From the NCBI RefSeq assembly GCF_020711195.1, contig NZ_JAJFAT010000012.1, positions 24,025 to 88,024 of the forward strand: DNA of 64,000 bases, read 5' to 3'. Each line of letters begins with the position of its first letter. Position 1 is the stretch's first letter. Positions 18,482 to 27,747 of this stretch are shown here, one piece after another. The DNA comes from Halanaerobium polyolivorans (GTDB lineage Bacteria; Bacillota; Halanaerobiia; Halanaerobiales; Halanaerobiaceae). Both the position numbers and the translations under genes were made by a program. The notes under the pieces are model-generated. The model worked only from the letters and a program-made list of their open reading frames with translations, was not told where the DNA came from and did no database searches.

Positions 18482-20011
18482 CTATTCTACCAGTAATGAA
18501 TTCACCTTTTCTGCATATTTAGCTTGAACTCCCTCGTATTCTCCCAGCCCTTTAAGCTGTATTTCTACCTCATAACCTTCATTCTCTAATATATTTTTCC
18601 AGCTATCTTCATCTTCGCCGGCCATATCATTTTGAGCATGGTCTCCTGCTACCAGCATGAGAGGAGCAAGTTTTATTTTTTTGTAATTCTTTTTCTTAAG
18701 CTGTTCAATCACTACCTTTATTTCTGGATAGCCTTCTACAGCTCCGACATAGTAGTTTTCCATACCTCTTTCCTTTAAAACATAATCTAAAGCAGCATAA
18801 TCTGAGTTAGCCGCATGGGAACTTCCATGTCCCATTAATACAACAGCCTGATCTTGCTGATCATTTTTTACTTCAGCTTTTAATATTTCTACTACATCAA
18901 AATAATCGCCAGTTTTAGATAAAAGTGCATTTCCCCATTTCAACTTTCTAAAATTGTTTTTAAAAGTTTTTAGAGTCCGAACAAGGTCATGAAACTCACT
19001 ACCATTAATAATATGAAGTGGTTGAACAACTACCTCCTGATAGCCTTCTTCGTATAATTTTTTTAGAGCCAGCTCAGGACTATCAACAATTATCCCGTCC
19101 CGCTTTTTTAACTTTCTGATAATCATTTTAGAAGTAAAAGCCCTTTTTAGATCATATTCTGGAAATTGTTCTGCTATTCTTTCTTCACATGCCTTAATAG
19201 TCTTCTTTCTGGTTTCATGATAACTTGTCCCAAAACTAACTACCAGAACAGCTTTTTTTTCAGCTTCTGCAGTTCTATACTCATGGGCATAGTTTTTATC
19301 ATATAGTTTTGATTTCGCATATTCCGGATCCAGGAAATCTCCAACCATAATTAAAGCAGTTTTTTTAATACCCGCTGACTTAACCTTATGGGCAATATCT
19401 GCTAAAGTTCCCCTAATAATCAATTCATCAGGCCAGGAAGCTTTAGCAACAACCACAGCAGGAGTATTTGGAGTATATCCTTCTAAAAGTTCAGCAACTA
19501 CATCTTCTATCATCTGCACACTCAAGAAAACAGCCATCGATGCCTGATGTTCAGCAAGTCGAGAGAGCTTTTCTTTTTCGGGTACAGGAGTCCTTCCAGC
19601 CTGTCTGCTGAGAATAACCGTCTGAGATACTTCAGGAAGAGTAAACTCTGCAGATAACGCTGCTGCAGCAGCAAGAAAAGAACTTACCCCTGGAATTACC
19701 TGATAATCAATATTATTTTTTTCTAATAAATCTATCTGTTCTTTAATCGCTCCATAAATGGAAGGGTCACCGGTATGTATTCTGGCTACATTTTTATTTT
19801 CAGCAGCCGCTTTTTTTATTATCGAAATCACTTCTTCGAGACTTAAGGAAGCACTATTATAAATATCTGCTTCAGAATTATAATTTAATAGTTCGGGATT
19901 AACAAGAGAACCAGCATAAATTATAACTTGAGAATTTTCAACTGCCTTTTTACCCTTAATTGTTAATAGTTCCGGGTCACCTGCTCCTGCCCCAATTAGA
20001 TATACTTTCAT
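18482..20011 (-). CDS. cbiF-cbiK: Fusion: cobalt-precorrin-4 C11-methyltransferase (CbiF) + sirohydrochlorin cobaltochelatase (CbiK)
   Basis: Residues 1 to about 232 form CbiF: VYLIGAGAGDPELLTIKG, RIHTGDPSIYGAIKEQ, VIPGVSSFLAAAAAL and LSRQAGRTPVPEKE. After a short linker, residues about 252-509 form CbiK: VLVVSFGTSYHETRKKTI, VVQPLHIINGSEFHD, the histidine region MGHGSSHAAN (H395) and VAGDHAQNDMAGED (H458). The enzyme would both insert cobalt into sirohydrochlorin and methylate C11 of cobalt-precorrin-4, two non-adjacent steps. Both halves keep their key residues and there is no internal start with an obvious Shine-Dalgarno. It directly abuts cbiL. Confidence 0.95.
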   Translation of the reverse strand: MKVYLIGAGAGDPELLTIKGKKAVENSQVIIYAGSLVNPELLNYNSEADIYNSASLSLEEVISIIKKAAAENKNVARIHTGDPSIYGAIKEQIDLLEKNNIDYQVIPGVSSFLAAAAALSAEFTLPEVSQTVILSRQAGRTPVPEKEKLSRLAEHQASMAVFLSVQMIEDVVAELLEGYTPNTPAVVVAKASWPDELIIRGTLADIAHKVKSAGIKKTALIMVGDFLDPEYAKSKLYDKNYAHEYRTAEAEKKAVLVVSFGTSYHETRKKTIKACEERIAEQFPEYDLKRAFTSKMIIRKLKKRDGIIVDSPELALKKLYEEGYQEVVVQPLHIINGSEFHDLVRTLKTFKNNFRKLKWGNALLSKTGDYFDVVEILKAEVKNDQQDQAVVLMGHGSSHAANSDYAALDYVLKERGMENYYVGAVEGYPEIKVVIEQLKKKNYKKIKLAPLMLVAGDHAQNDMAGEDEDSWKNILENEGYEVEIQLKGLGEYEGVQAKYAEKVNSLLVE

Positions 20012-20737
20012 CTATATCCCCTTTCTCTTGACAATCATTAAAGTTAAATAGTCAATTTCTTGATTTTTAAGTACTTCAATATTTTCTGTGTAAGATTCTT
20101 CTTTAAGACCACATCTGCTGCCGATAAGCACCCTGTCTTTTAGATTGAGCTTCTCCAGCACTGGATAAACCTTAGCAAAATTTCTGCTCAATTTTAAGAT
20201 AACTACTGTATCAAAAATTGAAAATATTTTTTCGAGCTGTGCCTCATTCTCTAAACTTGAAATAATAGCTATGTTTTCTCTACCTTCAGCAAGTGGTAGG
20301 TTTTGGGCAGCTGTACAGGCTGTTATAGAGCTAATACCTGGAATCGTAGTTATTTCTACTTTTGGATTCCATTTCTTAATTTTTTTCATTATATAAGTAT
20401 AAGTGCTGTATAAAAATGGATCTCCAAGGGTTATAAAAGCTACTTTATTATTTGCAGTTAATTTTTCATTGATTTTTTTTGCTGCTTTTAGACGCGAATC
20501 TTTTAATTTATTGAGATCTTTTGCCATTTCGAAATTTAATTTTATGACTTTATTTTCTTTTTGCAGCAGAGAATCCTCAAATAAAGTATCAATAATCTTT
20601 AAAGCATTGCTGCTACTGCTTTTAGCAGAAACTGGTGTGAATATATAATCAACTTTTTTTAAAGTTTCTACAGCTTTCAGGGTTAATAATTTTGGGTCAC
20701 CAGCTCCAACGCCAATTCCATATAGTTTTGCCGGCAT
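20012..20737 (-). CDS. cbiL: Cobalt-precorrin-2 C20-methyltransferase (CbiL)
   Basis: It methylates C20 of cobalt-precorrin-2. The 241-residue SAM-dependent tetrapyrrole methylase shows LYGIGVGAGDPKLLTLKA, DYIFTPVSAKSSSSNA (typical of CbiL/CobI), FITLGDPFLYSTYTYI and TIPGISSITACTAA. The start ATG shares one base with the TAA of cbiT (TAATG arrangement), and the stop is adjacent to the cbiF-cbiK start. Confidence 0.95.
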   Translation of the reverse strand: MPAKLYGIGVGAGDPKLLTLKAVETLKKVDYIFTPVSAKSSSSNALKIIDTLFEDSLLQKENKVIKLNFEMAKDLNKLKDSRLKAAKKINEKLTANNKVAFITLGDPFLYSTYTYIMKKIKKWNPKVEITTIPGISSITACTAAQNLPLAEGRENIAIISSLENEAQLEKIFSIFDTVVILKLSRNFAKVYPVLEKLNLKDRVLIGSRCGLKEESYTENIEVLKNQEIDYLTLMIVKRKGI

Positions 20738-21330
20738 TATTTTTCCTCCTTTTGAGCACTTATTATATAAACTGGGTTTAGGGCTTTAAACATATGATAA
20801 TCCCTTATTTTTTTGGTTTTGGTTACAGAAATATTGGTAATATCGATTAGATAATTTAGCTGCTCAAATTGAGATACAGCAGTGCTCAATGTATTTACAG
20901 TTATAGCTGTTAAAATAATTTTCCCATCTTCTTTTAAATTTTTATCTGAACGAGATATTATTTCTTTTAAAAAGCCTCCACTTCCACCGATAAAGATTCT
21001 ATCAGCAGATGGTAATTCTTCCAGTCCATCAGGAGCTTCTTTTTCTATTATTTTAACATTACTTAGCTTAAATTTATTACAGTTCTTTTTTATCAAATCA
21101 ACTGCTTCTTCTTTTTTTTCAACCGCATAAATTATACCAGCTGTTGATTTAAGGGCTGCTTCAACTGTTATGCTGCCACTACCAGCACCAATATCATAAA
21201 CAATATGGTTTTTCTTCAATCGCATTTTTGATATTACAACAGCCCTGATTTCTTCTTTAGTCATCGGCACTTCCCCTCGAATAAACTGCTTATCAGGTAT
21301 GCCGGCAGTCCTGTACTTCCACTCACTCAT
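20737..21330 (-). CDS. cbiT: Cobalt-precorrin-6B C15-methyltransferase, decarboxylating (CbiT)
   Basis: It methylates C15 and decarboxylates the C12 acetate side chain of cobalt-precorrin-6B. The 197-residue Rossmann methyltransferase has the N-terminal PDKQFIRGEVPMTKEEIRAV and the SAM-binding VYDIGAGSGSITVEAA (about 44-59), then RIFIGGSGGFLKEI. CbiT is encoded separately from CbiE here rather than fused as in CobL. GGTGG precedes the ATG. It has a two-base gap to cbiE and a one-base overlap with cbiL. Confidence 0.95.
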   Translation of the reverse strand: MSEWKYRTAGIPDKQFIRGEVPMTKEEIRAVVISKMRLKKNHIVYDIGAGSGSITVEAALKSTAGIIYAVEKKEEAVDLIKKNCNKFKLSNVKIIEKEAPDGLEELPSADRIFIGGSGGFLKEIISRSDKNLKEDGKIILTAITVNTLSTAVSQFEQLNYLIDITNISVTKTKKIRDYHMFKALNPVYIISAQKEEK

Positions 21331-21332
21331 TA

Positions 21333-21977
21333 TTATCCACCTTTTTCTATACTATCTAAGATTATCATTACCGTTAATTTTGAAAATGATTTTTGGCTAA
21401 TTTCTTTTAAACTACCCGATGTTATTTTTTCATCTGAATAGGATAAATTTTCAAACACATAAACCCGCTTTTCATCAACACCCATTTCCAATAAATATTC
21501 TGCAATTTTTGCAGGAGGAAACCTGTTGTCAGTAAATAAACCGACTTTAGAATTATTCTTAACTAATTCCAATACTTTAGTTTTATTGTCCGGGTTACCA
21601 TGCAAACTGCTGATCTGCATATCATTCCAGCTCAGCTTTATTTTTGCTGCTGCAATCTGAAGTGAACTTATACCCGGTATAACTTCTAGCCTTTTTGGAC
21701 CAAGCTCTCTTCTTAAATAATTGAGCAAACTGTAAAGACCGGGGTCTCCAGATACGAGTACTGCAATATTTTGGCTTTGATAATTTTCTAAAATAAAAGA
21801 TTTTATTTTATCAAGTTCAGAGCTGATCTTAATTTTTTTCTTTTCTGAATCACCAAACAGTTTTAGGGCTCTCTCTCCTCCTATTAGTACATCAGCTGCT
21901 TCTGCTGTTTTTTCTGCTTTTTTAGTTAAATAATCTCTACTTCCTGGTCCTATGCCAAGCACATATATTTTATTCAA
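21333..21977 (-). CDS. cbiE: Cobalt-precorrin-7 C5-methyltransferase (CbiE)
   Basis: It methylates C5 of cobalt-precorrin-7. A tetrapyrrole methylase with IYVLGIGPGSRDYLTKKA, VLIGGERALKLF, LVSGDPGLYSLLNYL and VIPGISSLQIAAAK. The frame extends upstream to 22013, but the TTG at 21977 lies nine bases after GAGGAGG and puts the protein start right before the methylase fold, so it is preferred (about 214 residues). It then overlaps cbiD by 8 bases. Confidence 0.93.
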   Translation of the reverse strand: MNKIYVLGIGPGSRDYLTKKAEKTAEAADVLIGGERALKLFGDSEKKKIKISSELDKIKSFILENYQSQNIAVLVSGDPGLYSLLNYLRRELGPKRLEVIPGISSLQIAAAKIKLSWNDMQISSLHGNPDNKTKVLELVKNNSKVGLFTDNRFPPAKIAEYLLEMGVDEKRVYVFENLSYSDEKITSGSLKEISQKSFSKLTVMIILDSIEKGG

Positions 21978-23100
21978 AGTCAAATTCCTCCTCTGCACCT
22001 TTAGATACAGCAATTATCCCATGTTTAAAGCTGAATATAGCAGCATTAAGCTCTATTTCTTTATCTATTTTTTCTGCTGCCCTTAAAGCAACGGCTTCAA
22101 CTATACTTTTTAAAACATCTCTCATGTTTTTTTCTATCAGATAATCAGCTGATTCTTCTGCAGTGTTCTGAGCAAATATATCTTTTATAATTTGTTGATC
22201 AGCTCCAGATAGAGCTGCATGGGCAGCGATGATTTCTTTTCTGCCATCCGCCTTTTTGCTGTGGGTGTTAAAAATACCTCCTGCTACTTTAACGATTTTA
22301 CCGATATGACCAAAGATAATAATTTCTTCTAGATCAAGACCGGAGCTCTGTTCAAGCATGAAGCCAACAAAATTGCTCATCCGTATTATCTGTTCTTCTC
22401 TAATACCTAACTCAAGCAACCTATCTCTACCATTATTGCCGAAGACAAAATATAATTTTTTCTCCCCCAGGGCAGCTGCCTGTTTTAACTCTACTGAAAG
22501 AGATTCTTTATAGGCAGATTCTGACATTGGTTCGACTATTCCACTGCTGCCGAGTATTGAAATTCCCCCTTTGATACCAAGCCTGGGGTTAAAAGTTTTC
22601 TCTGCAGCTTCTTTACCTCCAGGAACCGAAATTGTCAGCTTAAATTTATTGTTTTGGGGAAAAACTTCTCTAACTGCTTTTTTAAGCATTTTACGTGGAG
22701 TAGGGTTAACTGCTGCAGAACCCACGGGAAGTTGAAGCCCTTTTTTAGTTACCGTACCAACACCTTCACCGGCAGCTATATTAATAATACTTTCTTCAAG
22801 CTGTTCATCATAAACCAGCCTCTCTAATACAGCATATATTTTCAATCCATCTGTTACATCAGGGTCATCACCAGCATCTTTAACAACTGCTGCTTTAGCT
22901 CTATCGGCACTATACTCAGCATCACAGATATTCATTTCCACTTTTATGCCATAAGGAGTATTTATCATTACCTGTGAGACCATTTTTTGATTGAAAAGCA
23001 TCAATGCTGCGGCCTTAGCTGCTCCAGCTGCTGCAGTACCAGTGGTATAACCAAGTCTGTATTTTTTTCCTCCTTTAGTAATATACTTTTCAAAAGTCAT
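21970..23100 (-). CDS. cbiD: Cobalt-precorrin-5B C1-methyltransferase (CbiD)
   Basis: It methylates C1 in the anaerobic pathway. The 376-residue protein has the family hallmark LGYTTGTAAAGAAKAAAL (about 17-34), DAGDDPDVTDG, the GEGVGTVTKKGLQLPVG block, NPTPRKML, PGGKEAAEKTFNPRLGIKGG and FGHIGKIVKVAGGIFNTHS. CbiD is absent from the aerobic route, so this gene is diagnostic of early cobalt insertion. Two-base gap to cbiC. Confidence 0.97.
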   Translation of the reverse strand: MTFEKYITKGGKKYRLGYTTGTAAAGAAKAAALMLFNQKMVSQVMINTPYGIKVEMNICDAEYSADRAKAAVVKDAGDDPDVTDGLKIYAVLERLVYDEQLEESIINIAAGEGVGTVTKKGLQLPVGSAAVNPTPRKMLKKAVREVFPQNNKFKLTISVPGGKEAAEKTFNPRLGIKGGISILGSSGIVEPMSESAYKESLSVELKQAAALGEKKLYFVFGNNGRDRLLELGIREEQIIRMSNFVGFMLEQSSGLDLEEIIIFGHIGKIVKVAGGIFNTHSKKADGRKEIIAAHAALSGADQQIIKDIFAQNTAEESADYLIEKNMRDVLKSIVEAVALRAAEKIDKEIELNAAIFSFKHGIIAVSKGAEEEFDFE

Positions 23101-23102
23101 CC

Positions 23103-23726
23103 TTAATCTCCCATCATATATAGAATAGAATTGACAATTGAAGCAGCAACAGCACTACCTCCCTTTCTTCCTTTTAAAGAGATATGAGGGATATCACTCT
23201 GCATAAGCTCTTCTTTCGATTCTGCTGCCCCAACAAACCCAACCGGAGTCCCAACAATAAAATCTATTTTTAGCTTTTCTTCTTTTTTTAACCTAAGAAG
23301 TTCAAATAGTGCTGTTGGTGCATTGCCAATAGCAAATATTTTTTTACCAGGCAGTCTGGCAGCTTTTCTGGCAGCCATTATTGACCTTGTCAGACCGGTT
23401 TTTTCTGCTTCTTCCATAACTTTTTTATCCCTGATAAAACATTTAAGCTTTCCACCATACTGAGCCAATTTTCTTTCATTTATTCCAGATTTAAGCATTG
23501 TTACATCCGTAATTATGTCTGCACCTTCTCTAATAAGCTGTTGAGCTTTTTCAACGGCTCTGGGAGAAAAACTGACCTTAGTTGCCAGCTCTGTATCTGC
23601 AGATGCATGGACTACTCTTTTTATAGTCTTTCTTTCTGCTTTTGTACAGTTTAAATTTCCAATTTCTTCATCAATCATTCTCATGCTTTTTGCTTCTATT
23701 TCTCTGGGATTGTTTTCTTCCATCAT
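23103..23726 (-). CDS. cbiC: Cobalt-precorrin-8 methylmutase (CbiC)
   Basis: It moves the C11 methyl to C12, producing cobyrinate. The 207 residues include IEAKSMRMIDEEIG, the catalytic histidine region KRVVHASADTELA (H40), GADIITDVTMLKSGI, AIGNAPTALFELL and GTPVGFVGAAESKEEL, all standard. Two ATG codons begin the frame; GGAGG stands just before them. It is 33 bases downstream of the adenosyltransferase gene. Confidence 0.96.
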   Translation of the reverse strand: MMEENNPREIEAKSMRMIDEEIGNLNCTKAERKTIKRVVHASADTELATKVSFSPRAVEKAQQLIREGADIITDVTMLKSGINERKLAQYGGKLKCFIRDKKVMEEAEKTGLTRSIMAARKAARLPGKKIFAIGNAPTALFELLRLKKEEKLKIDFIVGTPVGFVGAAESKEELMQSDIPHISLKGRKGGSAVAASIVNSILYMMGD

Positions 23727-23759
23727 TTACCTCCTTCAAGAGTAAAGTGTTCAAGTGGT

Positions 23760-24272
23760 TTATTTTTCAATGCCCTTACGAGCCTTAATACCTTTTTTAT
23801 AATAATGCTTGATTTCCTTCATCTCTGTAACAAGATCTGCATATTCTATCAGCTCTTCTGCTGCATATCTTCCTGTAATAACTACCTCAATATTTTTCTG
23901 TCTTTTATCTAAAATAGAGATTAAGTTGTCAATAGAAAAGAAATCATAATGAACAGCTATATTTGCTTCATCAAGTATTATTAAATCATATTTGCTATTT
24001 TTCAGCAGTTCTTCAACCTCTTTAAGACCCTGTCTGGCTGCTTTTTTATCTTTCTCTGAACTTTTTCCTTTAATAAAATAATTGTGCCCATACTGTTTTA
24101 AATCAATATTTTCTATTTCTGAAATGCTTTTTAATTCACTGTACTGCATCCCTTTAACAAACTGGGCAATAAACACCCTTTTATCAGCTCCTACCGCTCT
24201 AAGAGCTAAGCCCAAAGCTGCTGTTGTTTTGCCCTTTCCACAGCCAGTATATACATGTACCATAGCTTTCAT
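23760..24272 (-). CDS. cobA: ATP:corrinoid adenosyltransferase, CobA/BtuR/CobO type
   Basis: It transfers the adenosyl group from ATP to Co(I) corrinoids. After the start comes VHVYTGCGKGKTTAALGLAL, the family P-loop, then FIAQFVKGMQYSEL and LIILDEANIAVHY. The frame reaches back to a TTG at 24296 that overlaps cbiP. ATG 24272 lies 4 bases after the cbiP stop, has a weak GGTGA upstream, and gives the normal short N-terminus (170 residues), so I prefer it. The placement between the amidase genes and cbiC fits the fact that CbiP acts on adenosylated corrinoids. Confidence 0.94.
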   Translation of the reverse strand: MKAMVHVYTGCGKGKTTAALGLALRAVGADKRVFIAQFVKGMQYSELKSISEIENIDLKQYGHNYFIKGKSSEKDKKAARQGLKEVEELLKNSKYDLIILDEANIAVHYDFFSIDNLISILDKRQKNIEVVITGRYAAEELIEYADLVTEMKEIKHYYKKGIKARKGIEK

Positions 24273-24276
24273 AAAA

Positions 24277-25812
24277 TCACCAGCTTTTATTTTCAAAAAT
24301 TATTTTGTAAAATGATTCCATATCAATATATTTCCTAAACATATCTGCCAGATAATTATAATTCTCTTCTCTGATTTCTAAAGCAGTTTTATTATTGGCC
24401 TCAGGAGGTGTTAAACCTTTCTTTGCAAAAAGATGGCTTATTAAAGCCTTTCTAAATTCATCATTTTTGAAAATATCATGAATATATGTACCCCAAATAT
24501 TACCTTTATCATTAATCGCACCATCGGGCTGACTCTTAACTGAATCAAAAGTTTCTAACTTTCTCTGCAGTCTAAAAACAGGCTTAACATTAGAATCTCT
24601 GATCGTCCTACCCTGATGAATCTCAAAACCACTCAAATTTTTATAAGCAGCATCAGCCTCAAAAGGTAAATTATTTATCGAGTTTGCCGTTACCTGATTG
24701 GTCACTTTTTCTGCAGCCAAAACTGTTTTAATATTAAGTAGATTTAAAGCATTTATACTTCTGGAACTTATTTCAAAATTTTCAGGATCTCTAATTTCCT
24801 TACCAAGCATCTGATAACCTCCACAGATTCCGATTATATCTTTGTCTTTTCTGGCAAGTTCTTTTATTTGCTCAGCCATTTTTGAACTATAAAGATATTT
24901 AAGATCTTTAATAGTTGTTTTGCTTCCCGGCAAAATAAGCAGGTCTGGATTAGCAATTTCATCTGCCCTTCTGACATAGCGAAGCTGCACTCCTTTTTCA
25001 GCCTTAAAATAATCGAAATCAGTAAAATTAGACATCTGAGGATAGGCAATAACCACTATGTCAAGTTGATCATTTGTATTGTTAAAAATATTATTTTCGA
25101 GACTGTCTTCAGCAGGAAGGTCCAGCTCTTCTAAATATGGCAGAACACCAAGCACCTTTTTAGAAGTAAGTTCTTCAATCAGCTTTACTCCCTGCAAAAA
25201 CTTCTCTGGATCACCTCGAAACTTATTAACTATAATTCCTTTGACTCTCTCTCTTTCTTCTTCAGTTAACAGATCAAGAGTACCAATAATAGAAGCAAAA
25301 ACTCCCCCTTTATCAATATCAGCTATCAGAATTACTGGGGAATCTGCAAGTTCAGCAGCTTTCATATTTACCAGGTCTTTATCTCTTAAGTTCACCTCGG
25401 CAGGGTTTCCACCACCTTCAAGTACCAGTACCTCATAGTTGTTTTTCAGTACAGCCAGCGCTGCTTCGATTATCTCAAGCAATTTATCTTTAGAGGCAAA
25501 ATAATCTGCGGCATTCATATTTTTATACAGTTTTCCCTTTAAAATCACCTGAGAATTATTATCTGCATTTGGTTTTAGAAGTATTGGACTCATTTCTACA
25601 ATTGGCTCAACCTGAGCGGCTTCTGCCTGCACTGTCTGGGCAACCGCTATTTCTTTACCATCTTTTGTTATCCAGGAATTTAAAGACATATTCTGTGATT
25701 TAAATGGTGCCACAAGATATCCATCCTGAGCTAATACCCTGCAGGCTGCTGCTGTTATTATACTTTTACCTGCATCTGATGCTGTACCTTGAAACATAAT
25801 AGCTGCTGTCAT
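24277..25812 (-). CDS. cbiP: Cobyric acid synthase CbiP, copy A (downstream copy)
   Basis: It amidates side chains b, d, e and g of adenosylcobyrinate a,c-diamide. The 511-residue protein has MFQGTASDAGKSIITAAACR, FKSQNMSLNSWITKDGKEIA and NADNNSQVILKGK in the synthetase half. The glutaminase half has the nucleophile in IIGICGGYQMLGKEI and the histidine in GTYIHDIFKND. Length and motifs are canonical. Directly upstream, with 2 bases between, is a second, diverged copy; this copy is the more canonical of the two. Confidence 0.95.
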   Translation of the reverse strand: MTAAIMFQGTASDAGKSIITAAACRVLAQDGYLVAPFKSQNMSLNSWITKDGKEIAVAQTVQAEAAQVEPIVEMSPILLKPNADNNSQVILKGKLYKNMNAADYFASKDKLLEIIEAALAVLKNNYEVLVLEGGGNPAEVNLRDKDLVNMKAAELADSPVILIADIDKGGVFASIIGTLDLLTEEERERVKGIIVNKFRGDPEKFLQGVKLIEELTSKKVLGVLPYLEELDLPAEDSLENNIFNNTNDQLDIVVIAYPQMSNFTDFDYFKAEKGVQLRYVRRADEIANPDLLILPGSKTTIKDLKYLYSSKMAEQIKELARKDKDIIGICGGYQMLGKEIRDPENFEISSRSINALNLLNIKTVLAAEKVTNQVTANSINNLPFEADAAYKNLSGFEIHQGRTIRDSNVKPVFRLQRKLETFDSVKSQPDGAINDKGNIWGTYIHDIFKNDEFRKALISHLFAKKGLTPPEANNKTALEIREENYNYLADMFRKYIDMESFYKIIFENKSW

Positions 25813-25814
25813 AA

Positions 25815-27374
25815 TTAACTCCTTCTGCTTAAATTTAAAAGTTTATCAATATCTACTCTGCTTTCAACAATGTCTGCTAGCCTGTTAAGCTCTTTCTGCA
25901 GATTATCATGATAAGAGTTTTTGAGACTTTTAGCTTTCTCCTTATTTAAAGAAAGATTTTTCTTTTCTTTTAAATAATTAATTAAAGATCTGCGAAAACT
26001 GTCATTATCAAACAAACCATGCAAATAACTACCAATACAGTTACCTTCTAAATCGACAGCACCATCCATTATTTTTACCTTTTCTCCAGAGCGTTTCTGC
26101 AGCTCAAATAATGGTTTGCTCTTCTCTAAATATTTTGTAATACCCATATGAATCTCATAACCCTTTAAGTTTTTATTAAAATCAAAACCAGAAAAAGGCT
26201 CAATTTTTTCTAGTTTATTATTCAAAACTGCTTCAACCTGATGAGTTGTTTTATCAGGCAAAAATTCTGTATCAATTGGAAGTAAATTTAAACCTTCCAT
26301 CTTTTTGCTGCCACCTTCTGTCTGATGTTTGTCATAAAGACTGCGGCCAAGCATTTGAAATCCTCCACAGATTCCCATAATCAGTGTTCCTGTCTGTGCT
26401 GCAAGCTTTATTTTAGCAGCTAAACCTGAGCGCTTTATAAAATCAAGATCTTTAGTTGTGGTTTTACTGCCGGGTATAATAATCAAATCAAAGTTATTTA
26501 AACTCTGAGCCTTTTCAATATATTCTAAATAAACATCAGCCTCCATTTTTAGACTATTAAAATCACTGAAATTTGAAATATGAGGAAGTCTAATTATCCC
26601 GATTTTAATTTTATTACTGCAGTTTTTTTGACTTCTTTTTTTAAGCGATGCTGAATCTTCCTCAGGTAGATTAAGATCTTTAAGATAGGGAATGACACCG
26701 AGAACTTCCTTGCCCGTATATTCTTTTAAAAAGCCAAGAGCAGGTTTTAAAAGTTCAAAATCTCCTCTAAATTTATTTATTAAAAGTCCTTGGACTAATT
26801 TTTTTTCTTTTTCAGAAAGAAGTTTTAAAGTTCCCACCAGAGAAGCAAGTGCTCCCCCGCGATCAATATTGCTGATCAGAAGTACAGGAGAATTATAAAT
26901 TTCTGCAGTAAACATATTTGCAAAATCTGGACCACTGCGGTTTATTTCGGCAGGACTACCAGCGCCCTCAATAATTATCAAGTCATTTTCCTGTCTCAAT
27001 TTTTGCAGAGAATTCCTGATCGTTTCTGCAAATATTTCTCTATAATCTTTTTTCTCCTGAGAATAATATATATTTTTATCTGCTTTTCCTCTGATTATAA
27101 CCTGGGTCTGGCCATCTCCCATGGCTTTGATCAAAATAGGCTGCATATCTACCTCGGGCTCCCGTCCGGCAGCCTCAGCCTGCAGTGCCTGAGCAATACC
27201 AATTTCTCCTCCGTTTTTTGTTACATATGAATTAAGCGACATATTCCAGGCTTTAAAAGGGACGGTTTTTATCCCCCTCCGACTAAAAATCCTGCATAAA
27301 GCTGCTGCAAAAAGACTTTTACCAGCATCAGAGGCTGTAGCCTGAATCATTAATGTATCTGCTCTATTTTTCAC
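25815..27374 (-). CDS. Cobyric acid synthase CbiP-like, copy B (diverged tandem paralogue)
   Basis: First gene after cobalamin riboswitch 2. It is homologous to its neighbour throughout, with IQATASDAGKSLFAAALCRI, WNMSLNSYVTKNGGEIGIAQ, IMGICGGFQMLGRSL (nucleophile cysteine kept) and GSYLHGLFDND (histidine kept), so both active sites look intact. It differs near the N-terminal substrate region: KAMGDGQTQVIIRGK replaces the usual NADNNSQVILKGK type, and there is an SLKKRSQKNCSNK insertion mid-protein. It could share the four amidations with copy A or act on another corrinoid. The start is probably GTG 27374, ten bases after AAGGAG, rather than ATG 27395, which would overlap that site. Confidence 0.9.
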   Translation of the reverse strand: MKNRADTLMIQATASDAGKSLFAAALCRIFSRRGIKTVPFKAWNMSLNSYVTKNGGEIGIAQALQAEAAGREPEVDMQPILIKAMGDGQTQVIIRGKADKNIYYSQEKKDYREIFAETIRNSLQKLRQENDLIIIEGAGSPAEINRSGPDFANMFTAEIYNSPVLLISNIDRGGALASLVGTLKLLSEKEKKLVQGLLINKFRGDFELLKPALGFLKEYTGKEVLGVIPYLKDLNLPEEDSASLKKRSQKNCSNKIKIGIIRLPHISNFSDFNSLKMEADVYLEYIEKAQSLNNFDLIIIPGSKTTTKDLDFIKRSGLAAKIKLAAQTGTLIMGICGGFQMLGRSLYDKHQTEGGSKKMEGLNLLPIDTEFLPDKTTHQVEAVLNNKLEKIEPFSGFDFNKNLKGYEIHMGITKYLEKSKPLFELQKRSGEKVKIMDGAVDLEGNCIGSYLHGLFDNDSFRRSLINYLKEKKNLSLNKEKAKSLKNSYHDNLQKELNRLADIVESRVDIDKLLNLSRRS

Positions 27375-27422
27375 TGCAAATCTTCTCCTTATCATAATTT
27401 CTATTGAAAACTGAAAAAAATT

Positions 27423-27448
27423 AAAAAAACTCAGCCCAGGGGCTGAGT
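27423..27448 (-). terminator. Intrinsic terminator of cobalamin riboswitch 2
   Basis: On the minus strand a perfect 9-bp stem (arms 27448-27440 and 27437-27429) with a two-base center is followed by six T residues. It lies between the aptamer and the first gene of the cobalamin operon. Confidence 0.9.
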
Positions 27449-27562
27449 AAAATAACAGATAATCATAAAAAAATTCTGATCAGCAGAGAAAATAAAATGC
27501 TTATAATTCAGAATTTATGAGCACTATTAATTCCTGTTCCCGAGGATTAGATAGATAATACA

Positions 27563-27732
27563 AAAGGCAGGTCTCCTGACTCCTGACATTAGCAAACAAA
27601 TTTATATCCTTCCCCAGGCTAAATATTGAGTGGATTCAAAAAAATGTTCTGTCAGTTACAGTGGCGGGCCCGTCCAGGTTTTTCACCTGATTCCCTATTC
27701 TCTTTCAGCCTTAGCTGAAAACACCTTGCTGT
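27563..27732 (-). promoter_or_regulatory. Cobalamin riboswitch 2 (upstream of the cobalamin biosynthesis operon)
   Basis: The minus strand carries the GGGAATCAGGTG element, the CCCGCCACTGTAACTG core and the B12-box GTCAGGAGACCTGCC. It sits upstream of cbiP copy B and is followed by an intrinsic terminator, so corrinoid excess should switch off the whole 18.5-kb operon. It resembles riboswitches 1 and 3 closely. Confidence 0.96.
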
Positions 27733-27747
27733 ATTAATATATTTAAT

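Noticed and set aside
25079..25438. 119-residue plus-strand frame opposite cbiP
   Set aside because: Serine-rich antisense shadow of a clearly conserved gene.
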